This document shows, piece by piece, positions 1 through 12,147 of a stretch of 64,000 nucleotides of DNA (positions within the stretch are counted from its first letter, which is position 1; each line of letters opens with the position of its first letter). The notes beneath the pieces were generated by a model. The model had not been told where the DNA came from and ran no database searches. It saw nothing but the letters and a program-made list of their open reading frames with translations. Position numbers and translations under genes: made by a program. Origin of the DNA: Hypericum androsaemum (Eukaryota > Streptophyta > Magnoliopsida > Malpighiales > Hypericaceae); NCBI GenBank assembly GCA_963995505.1, contig OZ023198.1:5294558-5358557 (forward strand), given 5' to 3'.

Positions 1-210
1 AATATCCTGTAGTTTCACACTTTTTTACCTTAGTACCCTATGGTTTGACTTTTTTTTTTAGGTGACATGGGTTTCAAAAAATGACACTATTGGTGATAAT
101 TTTAACCAGAGTTAATTTTTCCAACCAAACCTTACACGTGCCACGTCGTATTTTTGATCCTAATTGGCTATGACATGGCAAAATTTCAAAAACCAACCCT
201 AATAAAAAAT
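1..210 (+). repeat. Left terminal inverted repeat of the MULE
   Basis: Matches the reverse complement of about 5190-5392 with scattered mismatches and small indels. Its terminal motif TTAGTACCCTRTGGT is also found, duplicated, at the ends of the smaller elements at 22475-23189 and 50600-51440. Confidence 0.85.
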
Positions 211-439
211 TCTAGACCAAAAATGTTTCATATTCTCTTCCCCCACCTCCTAGAAACCTTGACCTCTCCGCCCTCACCCTCACCCTCCCTCCCATCGACC
301 TCCTCCTCGCCCTCCATCTCTGCTCCCGACCTCTCCGCCCCTCAAGCTCCTCCTCACCCTCCACATCCCAGAAATGCTACACTCGCTGTCTCCTCGGCTC
401 CTCAACCGGGATTATGAAAAGAGACCCGGGCTAAAGTAA

Positions 440-2381
440 TGTGATACCCTCACCCTTTAACCAAATTTGTTACAACCTAATAAGGTTGATTTTGGAAAGG
501 TTTAAGCTTAGTTCGTCGATGTTTGGTAAAATAGGCGTAACTTCCTCATCCGAACTCTAAATTAGGTGATTTTAATTCGTGTAGATTCGTAGCAAATAGA
601 TCTATAACTTTATTCTTTTAGTTTTGTGATTTATAAAATAATTTGGTCCAAACAGAGTCAGAATTTTAGGTACTCGAAAATGGGACTGATTTTATCGGTA
701 TTGGAAAGATTTGTGAAAATGATTTGTTATGTGATTCTATTTGAATAAGGCTCATTTTAGGGACTTATTAGAACATATTAAGAAGTTTAGGCATAATTTG
801 GAAAGGCTAGAAAAGTATAAGACTAAAAGAAAAAATTTGGTTGTAAGTGGGCTAGATGGCAACTTTTGGTAGGTAGTAAACTATACAAAAAGAAAGATAT
901 TTTGGATAGACTTTAGGCACCAAACCCACACCCTTTTTGACAGAAAAACAGAGTAGAAAAGTATAGAAGAAAGGGAAAAAAATAGGGGGAAAGAGGAGGA
1001 GAGAAAAAGGGACCAAATTTGGGCAATTTTGAAGAAAAAGGTAAGTAGTTTTATAGGATTTTGCTTTAATTGAGTAGAAATCCTTTTGAACCTTGAAGAA
1101 GCTAATAGGTGAAAGTTTGATCAAGATAATATAGATCTAGATGAAGGAAGTTAAGGTGAGGTTAAGCTAAAATTCGTTTATATATAGAAGTTGGAAGAAA
1201 AGTTAAACACCGGGTTGTAGTTTTGTGAATTTTAGCATGGTTTTGGGGCTACCTTGTATAAATTCGAAATTAAGGGTTTATAAATCGAAGCACGGAGCTT
1301 CTCTTTGAATGGTTTGAGAAATCATTGTCTTGTAAGTAGATATTCTTTGTAACATGTATTTAGTTAACTGGACGTGGGTGATATACTTGCTTTGGCATTC
1401 TTGTGAATCGTTCGAAATATGGTATTCGGTGTAGTTTTGGTTTATTTGATATTCGATGTTGCTTTTGGATTGTTGTGTATGTATGGAAATTTTGGAATAT
1501 TTGGTATGTGAATTGTGGATGGCGGATGATGAGGTCTACCCGCGACCAACCGGGGATATTGGCATATGTGCACATATACTGAGGATACAAGAATTCAGAT
1601 ATGATATGTTTAGCTGGCGGGTTGGTTTCTGATGGGACCCTTAAGATATGGTATCCTCGTGTCGGAGTGGGAGTGACACTATCTAGACCTATCTGAAATT
1701 CATCCGAATTGTGTTATTTATTTTGTGAAAGTCTATCTGAAATTCTGATTATGTATGATATGTGAATTCTTTGATGACCTTGTTTATGAAGTGATCTTTT
1801 GTTGTCTTGGCTTTTGTATTAGTATGTGTTTGGGTTTGATGGAGAATGACTAGTTGGTTAAATACATGTTACTTATAATATTCACTTACTAAGTATTTCA
1901 AAGCACTTTATCCCTTACTTAAATCAACAGGTGAAGAGTCTTGAAAGGTGTTTGCATCTGGAGAAGCTTTCCTAATTCGAGTTCAGCCCATTGTCCTCAT
2001 TCCCAGGCTACGTTTAAAGGTCTCCAGATGGTCTTTGGTTTTGTGATCTAGGTCGCTCCATTATACATATTCTACCGCCTTTTGACGTATGACTTAAATT
2101 AATTTTAATATATAATATATTTGTAAATTATGTTATATTTTAAAAAAGATGAGTTTGGCCATATGATGTTGGAGATGTATACTCTAACTTTTGAATTATG
2201 CCTGCCAGGTTTTAGATAACGATAAGTATGTTTGTTCGAGGATGTACATTTGTTGAAAAATATTTAGATGATTCTCTTACTGAGAATGACGTGTTATATT
2301 TGAGGCTTGCTATGTTATGGTCATTATATTATCTTTGACATAATCTAGCGCTAATCACCGACCACGATTTTGGGTCGTTAC
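440..2381 (+). repeat. Candidate solo LTR of a Ty3/gypsy retrotransposon inside the MULE
   Basis: A 1.9-kb non-coding block separates the left TIR from the transposase. It begins TGTGATACCC and ends near GGGTCGTTAC, which resemble termini I associate with plant Ty3/gypsy (Tekay/Del-like) LTRs. It also holds the CACTTACTAAGTATTTCAAA then ACAGGTGAAGAG succession typical of their 3' part. No retrotransposon coding remains. A clean 5-bp target duplication was not found and the terminal CA is missing, so this rests on resemblance only. The alternative is that it is ordinary MULE 5' non-coding DNA. Confidence 0.35.
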
Positions 2382-2614
2382 TTGCTTGATTATTTTTGGG
2401 GTAAATGGGTGACTAGGCTTCGTTAGCTTCTGGGTTTGCCTTGGATTTTGACTTTTGATGCTATAGATGAACCTTTAGAGAAATTGGGGTTTTTCCTGTT
2501 GTTATTTTTTATACTCTTTTTTGGGGCTCTGATTTTCTGTTTTACTTGATTGTTTCTAGTTTTGGGAGTGATGGTGATAGTTGGTGTCTAATTTATTTCT
2601 ATTTTTTGGACTAG

Positions 2615-4995
2615 ATGGATGAACACATTCATATTCAATACCATTTTGGTGGTAAATTGGTGACTACTGAAATTATGAAGTATGTTGGAGGATCACGTCA
2701 TTAATTTGATATTGATCATTTAGGCTTTTGGAATATTCATAATTTTTACAAAAAGTTGTTGGGTCTTGAGAAATTCAGATTGTGGTTTAGGACATCTGGT
2801 TTGGACAATGATGGGGCTTTGTATGAGATAAATAGTGACAACGATGTGGCGAGGATGGTAGAATTGAACAAGGATCAGCCACTCAGCGAGGTTTATTGTG
2901 AGGAAGAAGGAGATAATACTATTGATCTTAGTGTACTTTTAAAGAGGCTACATGAGGCCTTTTGTCCCAAAGAACAAGATACAATTTCAGAAGGAGCAAT
3001 TCAAGAAGGGGAGTGGAGCGAAGACAGTGATGAGGAGAATTCGAAAAGGGAGGAGCAGTATAGTAGTGGTGAGGAAAATGATAAGCCAGGTAATGAGGAA
3101 AGTAATAAGCAAAGTGATGAGGAAAGAGATGAAACAACAAAAATGGTTGGTGATATTGGTGATGAGAGGATGAGTCTGCCAGAGATCGAAACTCTTAGGA
3201 CAGCTCCTACAGTTGATGAAGGTGATAGTAATTTTGACGAACCACGTATAATTGATGATGCAAAGTTGTTTGATGTGCGACAAAGTAGTGATGAAGATAT
3301 TGGGGATGTTTATCCATAGTTTAATTGGGTGGTAAGTGGGTTATGTGTTATAATGAAGTTCAAAACTGTAAAGACATATAGAAAAGCTTTGAAGGATTGG
3401 TGTATCAAAAATAGTAAAGATTTTAAACACGTGAAAAAATATAAAACAGAGAGTGACAAGGAGCGGTGTGAATTTAAGGTGCACGCCTCATTGAAAGATG
3501 AGAGTGATATTTTTCAAATCAAGACATGGCGCCCTGATCATCATTGCTCAAAGGAGTGGAATAATCACCTAGTCACTTCGGGGTATGTAACCTTTTGTGC
3601 TGATTTTATTATTATTAAGCTTAAAAATTTTTAGATACTAACAGTAGCTGGTTAATAATTATAGATACATTGCTCGCAAATATCTTGAAGACTTTAGAGA
3701 TAATCCAGACTGAAGTGTAGATACAATACAAAAGACGATGGAGAAGCGACTATCTTGCACGATTTCCCTCCAGTAATATTATCGAGCTAAGGGGAAGGCA
3801 AAGAAGTTGATTGAAGGAGACGTGGCTGGCCAATGTTCAAAATTGGGAGATTATGCAAAGATGGTGAGGAGAACCAATGAGGGAAGCACTGTGAACATTT
3901 GCAGAAGGTTGGGTACTTTGGGTGATGACGATAGAACTATAGATAGATTGCCTAATATTTATGTTCCTCGAGATCACGTACCTCTATTCCTTTACATGTA
4001 CGTGGTTCGCTGCCCAAAAGCAAGCTTTTTTTTCAGGCCTTAGGCCTTTTGTGGGATTGGATGGATGTTTCTTGAAGGGAGTTATGGATGGTCAGTTGTT
4101 GTCGGATGTTGCGAAAGATGGAAATGACAACTTGTATCCATTGGCCATAGCTATGGTGGATGTAGAAGACAAGAACTCATGGGGATGGTTTCTACAAAAC
4201 CTAATTGATGACTTTGGCCACCCAAAAGATGCACACATGGTGTTCATGTCAGACAAACATAAGGTAAGGTTCACTTTTGTTTTATAATAAAATTTCAATT
4301 TTCTTAACATCAAAGTGACATTTAATTTGTTGGTTTTATTTAAGTATTTGAAGGGTCTACTAAAGGCAATGTATCAGCTGCTACTGGGAGTCGAGCATCG
4401 TACTTGTGTTAGACATCCATATAAGAACTTTAAGTTGACATTCAAGGGTCCAGAGTAGAAAGAACTACTATGGCAGGCTGCATCTACAGGTAGTATACAA
4501 AAGTGGCAATGCCTTATGGAGTACAAGAAGAAACTGCCAGGAGGTCAGGATGCGTACAACTTCCTCATGAAGAATGACCCGCGATGTTGGACCAGGTCTC
4601 ATTTCTCTATACACTGCAAAACTGATCTTATTGTCAACAACATAAATGAGTCATTCAACTCAGCCATTTTACGTGGAAGGGACAAGCCAATATTTTCCAT
4701 GTTATAGTGGATTCGGAGGGAACTTATGAAAAAGATATTTGTCAAGCATGCTAGTATGGAGAAGCAAAATGGCAACCTATATCCCAATATTGTGAAAGAG
4801 TTGAAGAGTGTGACTGAGGCTAGTAATATGTGCTTCGCAACTGCGGCTGGTCTTATAAAGTTCGAAGTGGATTTTTATGGAAGTGCATATGTAGTTGATG
4901 TTAATGCTCGGACATGCACATGTAGAACGTCAGAGCTTAAAGGGTTCTCGTGCATGCATGTTGTGGCAGCGATTAAACATTGTACATTGTCGTCT
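2615..4995 (+). pseudogene. MuDR-type MULE transposase, multiply broken
   Basis: An ATG at 2615 opens a MuDR/PMD-like N-terminal domain with KYVGGS, interrupted by a TAA at 2702 and continuing in frame to an acidic linker that stops at 3319. The zinc-binding DNA-binding domain lies at about 3350-3590 (core WCIKNSKDF, then RPDHHCSKEWNN). After an apparent intron the transposase core follows at about 3800-4290, with GLDGCFLKG and FMSDKHK supplying the two aspartates of the DDE set. A second exon carries NESFN (about 4640). The C-terminal SWIM zinc finger (CxCx9CxH) has Cys codons at 4915, 4921 and 4951 and His at 4957. In-frame stops lie at about 3710, 3774, 4456 and 4705. The domain order is that of an autonomous MULE, but no functional protein can be made from this copy. 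Confidence 0.85.
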
Positions 4996-5189
4996 TAAGC
5001 CTGAAGACTATGTGGACAATTGTTATACAAGAGAAACATAATTTGATTGTGTTGAAAGCTTTTTTGTGAACCTACTTTTTTTAGCTTGATAGATCTTTGA
5101 TGAATTTTGTAGATCTGTTTTATTGATCCGAATTTGTTTGTTTTCCGTCACGTGCTTTTGGGTTTTGTAATTAGAGTTAGAAAATTTGA

Positions 5190-5408
5190 AGTTTTTAAAA
5201 TTTTGCCACGTCATAGCCAATTAGGATCGAAAATACTACGTGGAGATGACGTGGCATTGACATGTAAGGTTTGGTTGGGAAAAGTAACTATGTTTAAAAT
5301 TTTGTCACCAATAGTGTCATTTTTTGGAAACCACTGTCACCTAAAAAAACCACAGGGTACTAAGGTAAAAAAGCGTGAAATCACATGGTATTTTAGTGAA
5401 GTGTTTCC
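5190..5408 (-). repeat. Right terminal inverted repeat of the MULE
   Basis: Reverse complement of the left arm. Read inward on the minus strand it begins GGAAACACTTCACTAAAATA, followed by a second TTAGTACCCTGTGGT motif, so two related motifs lie in tandem at the tip. The outermost 16 bp have no partner inside the window because the left arm is truncated by the edge. Confidence 0.8.
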
Positions 5409-6872
5409 TTTATTATAAGGATGCTCCTATTGTAACACAAACAAAAAACTTAAATTAATCAGCAAAAAAAATTTCAATTTACCTAGAATTTGAATAATTA
5501 AATCTTAAATTTTTGTTAAATTTTTTTTTACCATTTGAACGTCATACCCAATTTGCAGATACACAGTATATATTTTACCGCAGCAAGAGAATTCATCAGC
5601 CTGCAAAATTTGTGCAAATGATTTAATTCCCTGGTGACTCACGATCTCGCTCGCGGCCCAATAAATTCCAGTTCCGGCTCCTTGCAGACGCTTGCACCTT
5701 CTGCTTCAACTCTATCTACTCGTGCAAGAATCCTTTATGGCAACTTCCAACCTTTCCGTCTCTTCCCTCGTCAAAACAGGTACTATATTATTGGTACTCG
5801 GATTTAAATTAATCTAAGTTCAAACCGAATTATACCAAATAGATTTACGCTTTTGATTTAATTTTGACATTTTGGTCTTAACCACCCAAATTTAAAGATA
5901 AATTTGGCTTTTATGTATTCTTTGGTTTCAATCATCGGGTATCCAAAATTTTAATTAGTCACCTAGTTTAAATTCGAGAAGGAAATGACTTCTAAATAGT
6001 AAGAAATCTCAAAAAATAAATATTTAATTGTGATGCATTCTTACGTACTAAATTTTTGTCACTTACTTAAGTTAGAACAAATCAATTCGCACCCATTGAC
6101 ATAAATTTTTTTTTTCCGCAACTAATGACTTCCTTCTTTTTCTATTAAACAATTTCATTCGGCAATATTCCCGGGGAAGGTTCTTACAGGATTTAGGGAA
6201 ATATTAATTGGTCAAATACATTTTTTCAGCCTTTTGGGCCTTCCCATTTTGATGCCCTGTCATTTATTATCTTTTTATTTTTCTTCTCATGCGCCGCATT
6301 AGGACCCACCCACGCACAGAGATTAAGTTGTTAACTAGTGAGATTATTAATATAATAAAGAAAAGAGAAGACGATTCACATAAAAAGTATTAATATTATA
6401 AAATGTATGTATTACTTACATTGTTCAGAGCCTCTTAAAAAGCGATTATCTAGTTGGCGATGATTTTTTTTGTGTTTGTAAACATTATCGGCTCATATTT
6501 GAGGAGTTGATTTTTCAACTGCATGCATCCCTAAATAAAATCCAAACACTACAACCAAAAAAATGTCCAAACTGATATACATCCCTGACCTTTAATTAAG
6601 GGCAGGTAGCAATTCCATTAATGCTCACATTATCATCCGAAAGAACATATATAATGAGCCAATCATGTAAATCATGTGGTAGTAACGGTATATACTACCT
6701 CGAAACTTCTTTATATAAAAAGAATATTGACTGCCAAGCCAATCTTACGCATATTATCCTGTGTGCGGGGAGGTTGAATTGTTAAGATTATCATATTCGT
6801 TTAAAATTTTGGATTAAAAACTTATAAAAAAATATTTTGGATTAGAGATTATGCATCAAACGGATTGACTTC
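5409..6872. other. Intergenic DNA between the MULE and the copia element
   Basis: AT-rich DNA of about 1.4 kb. The only gene-like feature is a possible 5' exon at 5737-5781, annotated separately. No other coding exon, RNA gene or paired repeat was recognised. Confidence 0.6.
5737..5781 (+). pseudogene. Possible orphan first coding exon
   Basis: An ATG follows a pyrimidine-rich leader and encodes MATSNLSVSSLVKTG, a Ser/Thr-rich start of the kind seen in transit peptides. It runs directly into a plausible GT splice donor (AACAG|GTACTA). No continuation was found before or after the copia insertion that starts 1.1 kb downstream. It may be the remnant of a gene split by transposons, or chance. 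Family unknown. Confidence 0.2.
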
Positions 6873-7559
6873 TGTTGGAAAAAAAAATGAGAGAGAGAGA
6901 GAAAAAAAAGAATAAAATAAGAGGTCAAAGTTGAGTTTTGACTTACACTTTGGCAAACCCTTGTACCACATTGGAAAGTGCAAGGATGGAAAGCTAGTTT
7001 AAAAGGAGAAGTGTGTTATTGAGCTTGTAAAGAGCTCGTGAGAAGAAAAGGCCTCGCACGTTGTCGATTGATATCGTCCACATCGAACTCTCCTTGTCGG
7101 TTGACATCATCCTCATCATCCTCATAGAGCTCTTGTTGTCGGTTGACGTCATCCTCATCAATCTCTCCTGGTCGGTTGACCTCATCCTCATCAAGCTCAT
7201 CATCCTCATAGAGCTCTTCTTGTCGGTTGACGTCATCCTCATCAAGCTCTTCTTTTTGATTAATGTCATCCTCATCGAGCTCATCTTGTTAGTTGTCATC
7301 GTCGTCGTCGAGCTCGTCATCCTCATCGAGCTCTTCTTGTTGGTTGACGTCATTGTCATCGAGTGCATCATCCTCATCGAGCTCTTCTTGTCGGTTGACG
7401 TCGTCGTCGTGGGCCGAAAATGGGCTCGTTCAGTGTATTTCTACGATTTTGCCCCCCTCCCCCCCTGCGCGCACGATATAGACGCCTCACAGCTTTTTGT
7501 TTTTTGAAAATAAAATAATATGGTGACCAGGGAAAACACAGGTATTTTTTCGGACAACA
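6873..7559 (+). repeat. Copia 5' LTR, rearranged
   Basis: Matches the 3' LTR from its start to GCCTCGC, then carries about 349 bp of extra minisatellite-like DNA (7061-7409). It resumes at TGGGCCGAAAATG and runs to AATAATATGG near 7523. The next 515 bp of the 3' LTR (12471-12985), which include its TATA box, are absent and replaced by about 27 bp. Homology resumes at TTCGGACAACA at the end. Without the promoter segment this LTR should not drive transcription. Confidence 0.9.
7061..7409 (+). repeat. Minisatellite-like insertion in the copia 5' LTR
   Basis: Degenerate tandem array of units near 33-66 bp built from TCATCCTCATCRAGCTCTTC and TTGTCGGTTGACGTCA, repeated about seven times. The 3' LTR has only about 7 bp at this place. 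Both strands are open in places because of the codon-like TCATCC periodicity, but none of those reading frames looks like a protein. Confidence 0.85.
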
Positions 7560-7572
7560 ATCTTAAGAATCA

Positions 7573-10500
7573 ATGTCTTCATCCGACGAGGCTGCTGTCT
7601 TCCCTCCTTCTGCCGACAGCCCTGGTGCCACTCCCACCGATCCTGCTGCTGTTGTTCCCGTCGGTCCACCTCCGACCTTGCCTCCTGCTGCGGTGTTTCC
7701 TCCACCCGCGCCTGCTTCTGTCACGTTCGCCAAGCCATTTGTAGACATCTCTAAGATAGAGATGTTTAGCGGTGTCAACTATAAGAGGTGGCAGGAGCGA
7801 GTCTACACCGTCCTCGACATGCATGGGGTGGTCTCTGCCCTTACCGAAGGCAGACCTTCGCCCCAGGCCGTCCTAGTGGTACAAGAGGCATGGTTAAATG
7901 CCAATAAGGTATGCAGGCATACTATCCTTAGCACTTTATCTAACGACCTATTTGATGTGTACTGCACGTACAAAGAGGCACGGGAAATATGGGAGTCCAT
8001 CAAGGTGAAGTACACTGCCGAGGATGTTGGAAAGCAGAAGTTCATGACCGGGAATTTCTATCGTTGGGAGATGACGGATTACAAGGATATCAAGCTGCAG
8101 ATCAACGAGTACCACAAGCTGCTTGAAGACTTGAAGGCTGAAAATATAACTTTGCCTGATGAGTTTGTTGCAGGAATCCTTATTGAGAAGCTGCCAGATT
8201 CGTGGAAATCCTACAAGCAGCATTTGAAGCACAAGCATAGGCAGATGGCGCTGACTGACCTGATCACACATATCATCATCGAAGACATTAATCGAAAGGA
8301 GATGCGTGCTGCTAAAGCCAAGGCAATGACGTCAAAGGCTAATCTGGTGGTGAACAACACGAACAGCAAGAGGTACGAGAAAAAGAAACCTGATCAATTT
8401 CCCAGGCCCACAAATACCTCTTTCAAGAAGAAAGGGACGTGTTTTGTGTGTGAAAAACCTGGTCACATTGCTCGATTTTGTCGGTATAAGAAGGGAGATG
8501 ATAATCCTCATAAACCTAAGGTGAACTTGGTTGAAGGAGATGATGTTATTATTGCTGTGGTTTCTGAAGTCAACATTATGACCACTATGAATAAGTGGGT
8601 GATAGATTCTGGTGCTACTAGGCACATTTGTGCTAACAAGAATGTGTTTACCTCCTACACTCCAGTAGGGGATGGTGAAGAACAAGTGTTCCTTGGTGAC
8701 TCTCGAACTACTCCAGTTCTTGGCAAGGGAAAGGTTCTTCTCAAGTTGACTTCTGGCAAAACCTTGGCTTTGAATGACGTACTTCATGTGTCTTCTATTA
8801 GAGCTAATCTCATTTCGATTGCTCTATTGGGGAAAGTTGGCGTGAAAGTGACCTTCGAATCTGACAAGATTGTTATGACTAGGAATAATATTTTTGTGGG
8901 AAAGGGTTATTGTGATCAGGGACTCTTTGTACTTAATGTTGTTGAGAATAATGAGAATGCATCTTCTTCTGCTTACTTGGTTGATTCGTTTGATTTGTGG
9001 CATGCTAGATTAGGACATGTTAGTGCTCAATATATTGAACGAATTAAAAGACAAGGGCTAGTAACAATTACGGAAAATAATCTTGCAAATAAATATGGTA
9101 TATGTGTAGAGTCTAAACTAGCTAAAAAGATGAACCATAACGTTCAAAGAGAAACCGAACTCCTTAATTTAATTCATACCGATTTAGGAGATCTTAAACA
9201 GACTTTGTCTAGAGGTGGTAAGAAATATTACATAACTTTTATAGACGATTTTTCTAGGTATACGAAAATATATTTACTTAGAAATAAAGATGAGGCTTTT
9301 GACGTATTTCTCTTGTATAAGGCTGAAGTTGAAAACCAATTAAATAAAAAGATTAAGAGAGTTAGGTCCGATAGAGGTGGTGAGTATGTTCTATTTAATG
9401 AGTTTTGTGAAAAGGAAGGGATAATTCATGAAGTAACTCCACCTTATTCACCTGAGTCTAATGGGGTAGCTGAAAAAAAAAATAGGACTTTGAAAGAAAT
9501 GATGAATGCCTTATTAATTAGCTCCTCCGCGCCGGAAAATCTTTGGGGTGAAGCTTTATTAACTGCATGTTATTTACAAAATAGGATACCCTATAAGAAA
9601 ACCGGAAGAACTCCTTATGAGTTATGAAAAGGTCATAAGCCTACTTTGAAATATTTAAGAGTGTGGGGGTGCTTAGCTAAAGTTATGCTACCTGATCCTA
9701 AGAAAAAAAAATTAGGTTCGAAAATATCTGATTGTTTATTTATTGGTTATGCTCAAAATAGTGTTGCTTACAGATTTCTTGTATTAAAAAGTAATGTACT
9801 TGATGTTAACACTATTGTAGAAACCAAAAATGCTGAATTTTTTGAACATATATTTCCTTTAAAATCTAAGAGAATTTGTGATGATAGAAATGAAGGAAAT
9901 AATAGTGAGGTTGCATGTTTAGAAAACAAGGATGAAAATTCTTGTGAGGAATATAGAAGAAGTAAAAGACTAAGAAAAGAAACTTCTTTTGGAAATGATT
10001 TTTACACTTATCTTGTTGACAATGAACCTCAAACCTTTTCTGAAAATATTTCTTCTTCGGAAGCTTCGATGTGGAAAGAAGCGATAAAAAGTGAAATCGA
10101 TTCAATTTTAAAGTGTAAAACTTAGATTTTGACAGATTTGCCTCCGGGTGCTAAAACTAAGTGGATTTTCAAAAGAAAATATAATCCTGATGGATCGATT
10201 GATAAATATAAAGCTAGGTTGGTAGCAAGAGGTTTTAAACAAAAACAAGATATTGATTATTTTGATACATTTGCACCTGTCACTAGGATTGCATCAATTC
10301 GTGTTTTAATTACATTGGCCTCGGTACATAGGCTGGTTATATACCAAATGGATGTTAAAACTGCTTTTTTAAATGGTGATTTAGATGAAGAAATTTACAT
10401 GGAACAACCGGAAGGTTGTATTGTTCGTGGCCAAGAAAATAAAGTGTGTAAATTAATCAAGTCTTTATATGGTTTAAAACAAGCACCTAAACAATGGCAT

Positions 10501-11557
10501 AAAAAATTTGATCATACTTTGATTAATGATGGTTTCACTTCTGTTGAAGTTGATAAATGTGTATATACCAAATTGGTAAATGGTGAATATGTGATTATTT
10601 GCTTATATGTTGATGACATGCTTATTTTTGGTACATGTATTGATGTTGTACTTGAGACGAAGAGTTTTCTTGCTTCTAAGTTTGACATGAAAGATTTGGG
10701 TGAAGCAAAGGTGATATTGGGTGTGAAAATCATAAGGAAAGGTGATAGCATTATGCTAACACAAGAACATTATGTTGAGAAGCTTCTTCGGAAGTTTGGT
10801 TATTTCAATGAAAAACCAGTGGCTACTCCTTATGATGGAAGCATTCAATTGAGAAAGAATCGAGGCGACCCGGTCGCTCAGATTGAGTATGCACAAAGAA
10901 TTGGGAGTTTGTTGCATTTGATAAATTTCACTTGACCGGACTTAGCTTATGCTGTGGGAAGGTTGAGTAGATATACTCATAACCCCAATATTGAGCATTG
11001 GAAAGCTCTTTTGAGACTCATGAAATATTTGAGATTTACGATGAACTATGGTATTGTATACAGTGGATTTCCCGTTGTATTGGAAGGATACAGCGATGCT
11101 AATTGGATCTCAGATTCAGATGAGACAAAATCCACTAGTGGTTATGTATTCACCCTTGGAGGTGGTGCAGTTAGTTGGAGGTCAACCAAACAAACTATAA
11201 TAGCGAGATCTACCATGGAATCGGAGTTTGTAGCTCTGGAATTGGCGGGTAGTGAAGCTGATTGGTTGAGAAACTTCCTAGTGAGTATTCCTCTTGGAAT
11301 AAACCCGACACCCCTCAGTGTTGATGCATTGTGATTGCCAAGCGGCAATAGCCATTGCTAAGAATAAATCATTCAATAGCAAAAGTCGGCATATTAAGTT
11401 GAGACATAATGTGGTTAAGCAGCTGCTAAAAGATGGAATAATTTCCATAGACTATGTGAAGTCAGAAGTGAACTTGGCCGATCCACTGACTAAACCCTTG
11501 TGTAGAAGGGTCACATATGAGACATCGAGGGGAATGGGACTTGAGCCAAATTGTTAG
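7573..11557 (+). pseudogene. Copia gag-pol polyprotein, broken by three stops and a frameshift
   Basis: The first open segment (7573-9627, 684 codons) holds gag, a CX2CX4HX4C zinc knuckle (CFVCEKPGHIARFC, about 8440-8480), the aspartic protease site VIDSGATRH (about 8600) and the integrase: LWHARLGHVS of the HHCC domain, then aspartates in HTDLGD and VRSDRGGEY and glutamate in GVAEKKNRT. A TGA at 9625 replaces the Trp expected after PYEL. A TAG at 10123 replaces another expected Trp. The reverse transcriptase (10129-10935) keeps its YVDDM active site. A TGA at 10933 stands where family members have Arg before PDLAYAV. RNase H follows ([19 protein letters not shown]) until a frameshift near 11318-11335, after which the C-terminal end is read from the other frame to 11557. 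One integrase zinc Cys appears changed to Tyr (KYGIC). Confidence 0.92.
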
Positions 11558-12147
11558 ATTAACGGTGATGGCAACCCAACCTTTGTGATTGGAGATCCCA
11601 TGAAGAAGGTTCATATGGGTAAACAACAAGTCACGAGTTAATCACTCTAGTACTATACTAGTCCCTTCCTATGATGTGTGTGAGAGAGTATTAGTTTGCA
11701 CTGTGGTAGGATAAGCTTAAAGTTTTTAATGAATCTCATAGTCCTAACTTAAGGGTGGTGTATAAAGTGCAATATACACTTGATGAGGTCACCTATATGA
11801 GTGTCGAGTTGAGCCGCTTGTATGAGATTGTGGCTAAATCTCTAGAGCACTCATGAATAACCGGGCTGCGCGCATGGCCGATTTAGCGCAAAACAGCGAT
11901 AACGACAAGGACTGCAGGGGTGAAGTGTGATTTATAAGGTTCAGGTATACAACATAGTGATCATGATTCATAGAAGTTCAACAACTTCATCATGACACTG
12001 TATACTTTCCTTATACGTCTAAGGACTGGTTCATAGTCTGCGAGACACTAGATCCGACGCACTTACATCTATATGGCATACTCGGAAATGTATTTCAAAA
12101 TTTTCTATTACGTATATCAGTGGAAAATATTTGAAATTGTGGGGGAT

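Larger units (their letters stand above)
1..5408 (+). mobile_element. Decayed Mutator-like (MULE) DNA transposon, left tip cut by window edge
   Basis: The first ~210 bp are an inverted copy of the segment ending near 5408. Both arms carry the same succession of motifs (TTTTTTACCTTAGTACCCT, then GACACTATTGGTGA, then CCAACCAAACCTTACA, then a CACGTCGTA/CACGTAGTA block and CCTAATTGGCTATGAC). Window base 1 pairs with base 5392. The right arm continues 16 bp further to GTGTTTCC, so the true left end should lie about 16 bp before the window and its target duplication cannot be checked. Between the arms lies a MuDR-type transposase with domains in family order but many stops. Long TIRs plus a MuDR transposase identify a MULE. 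The long non-coding stretch between the left arm and the gene may be a later insertion. Confidence 0.88.

Noticed and set aside
7061..7507. 148- and 127-codon ORFs in the copia 5' LTR
   Set aside because: They are translations of the minisatellite with repeated Ile/Leu/Val or Met/Ser/Thr units; no coding function.
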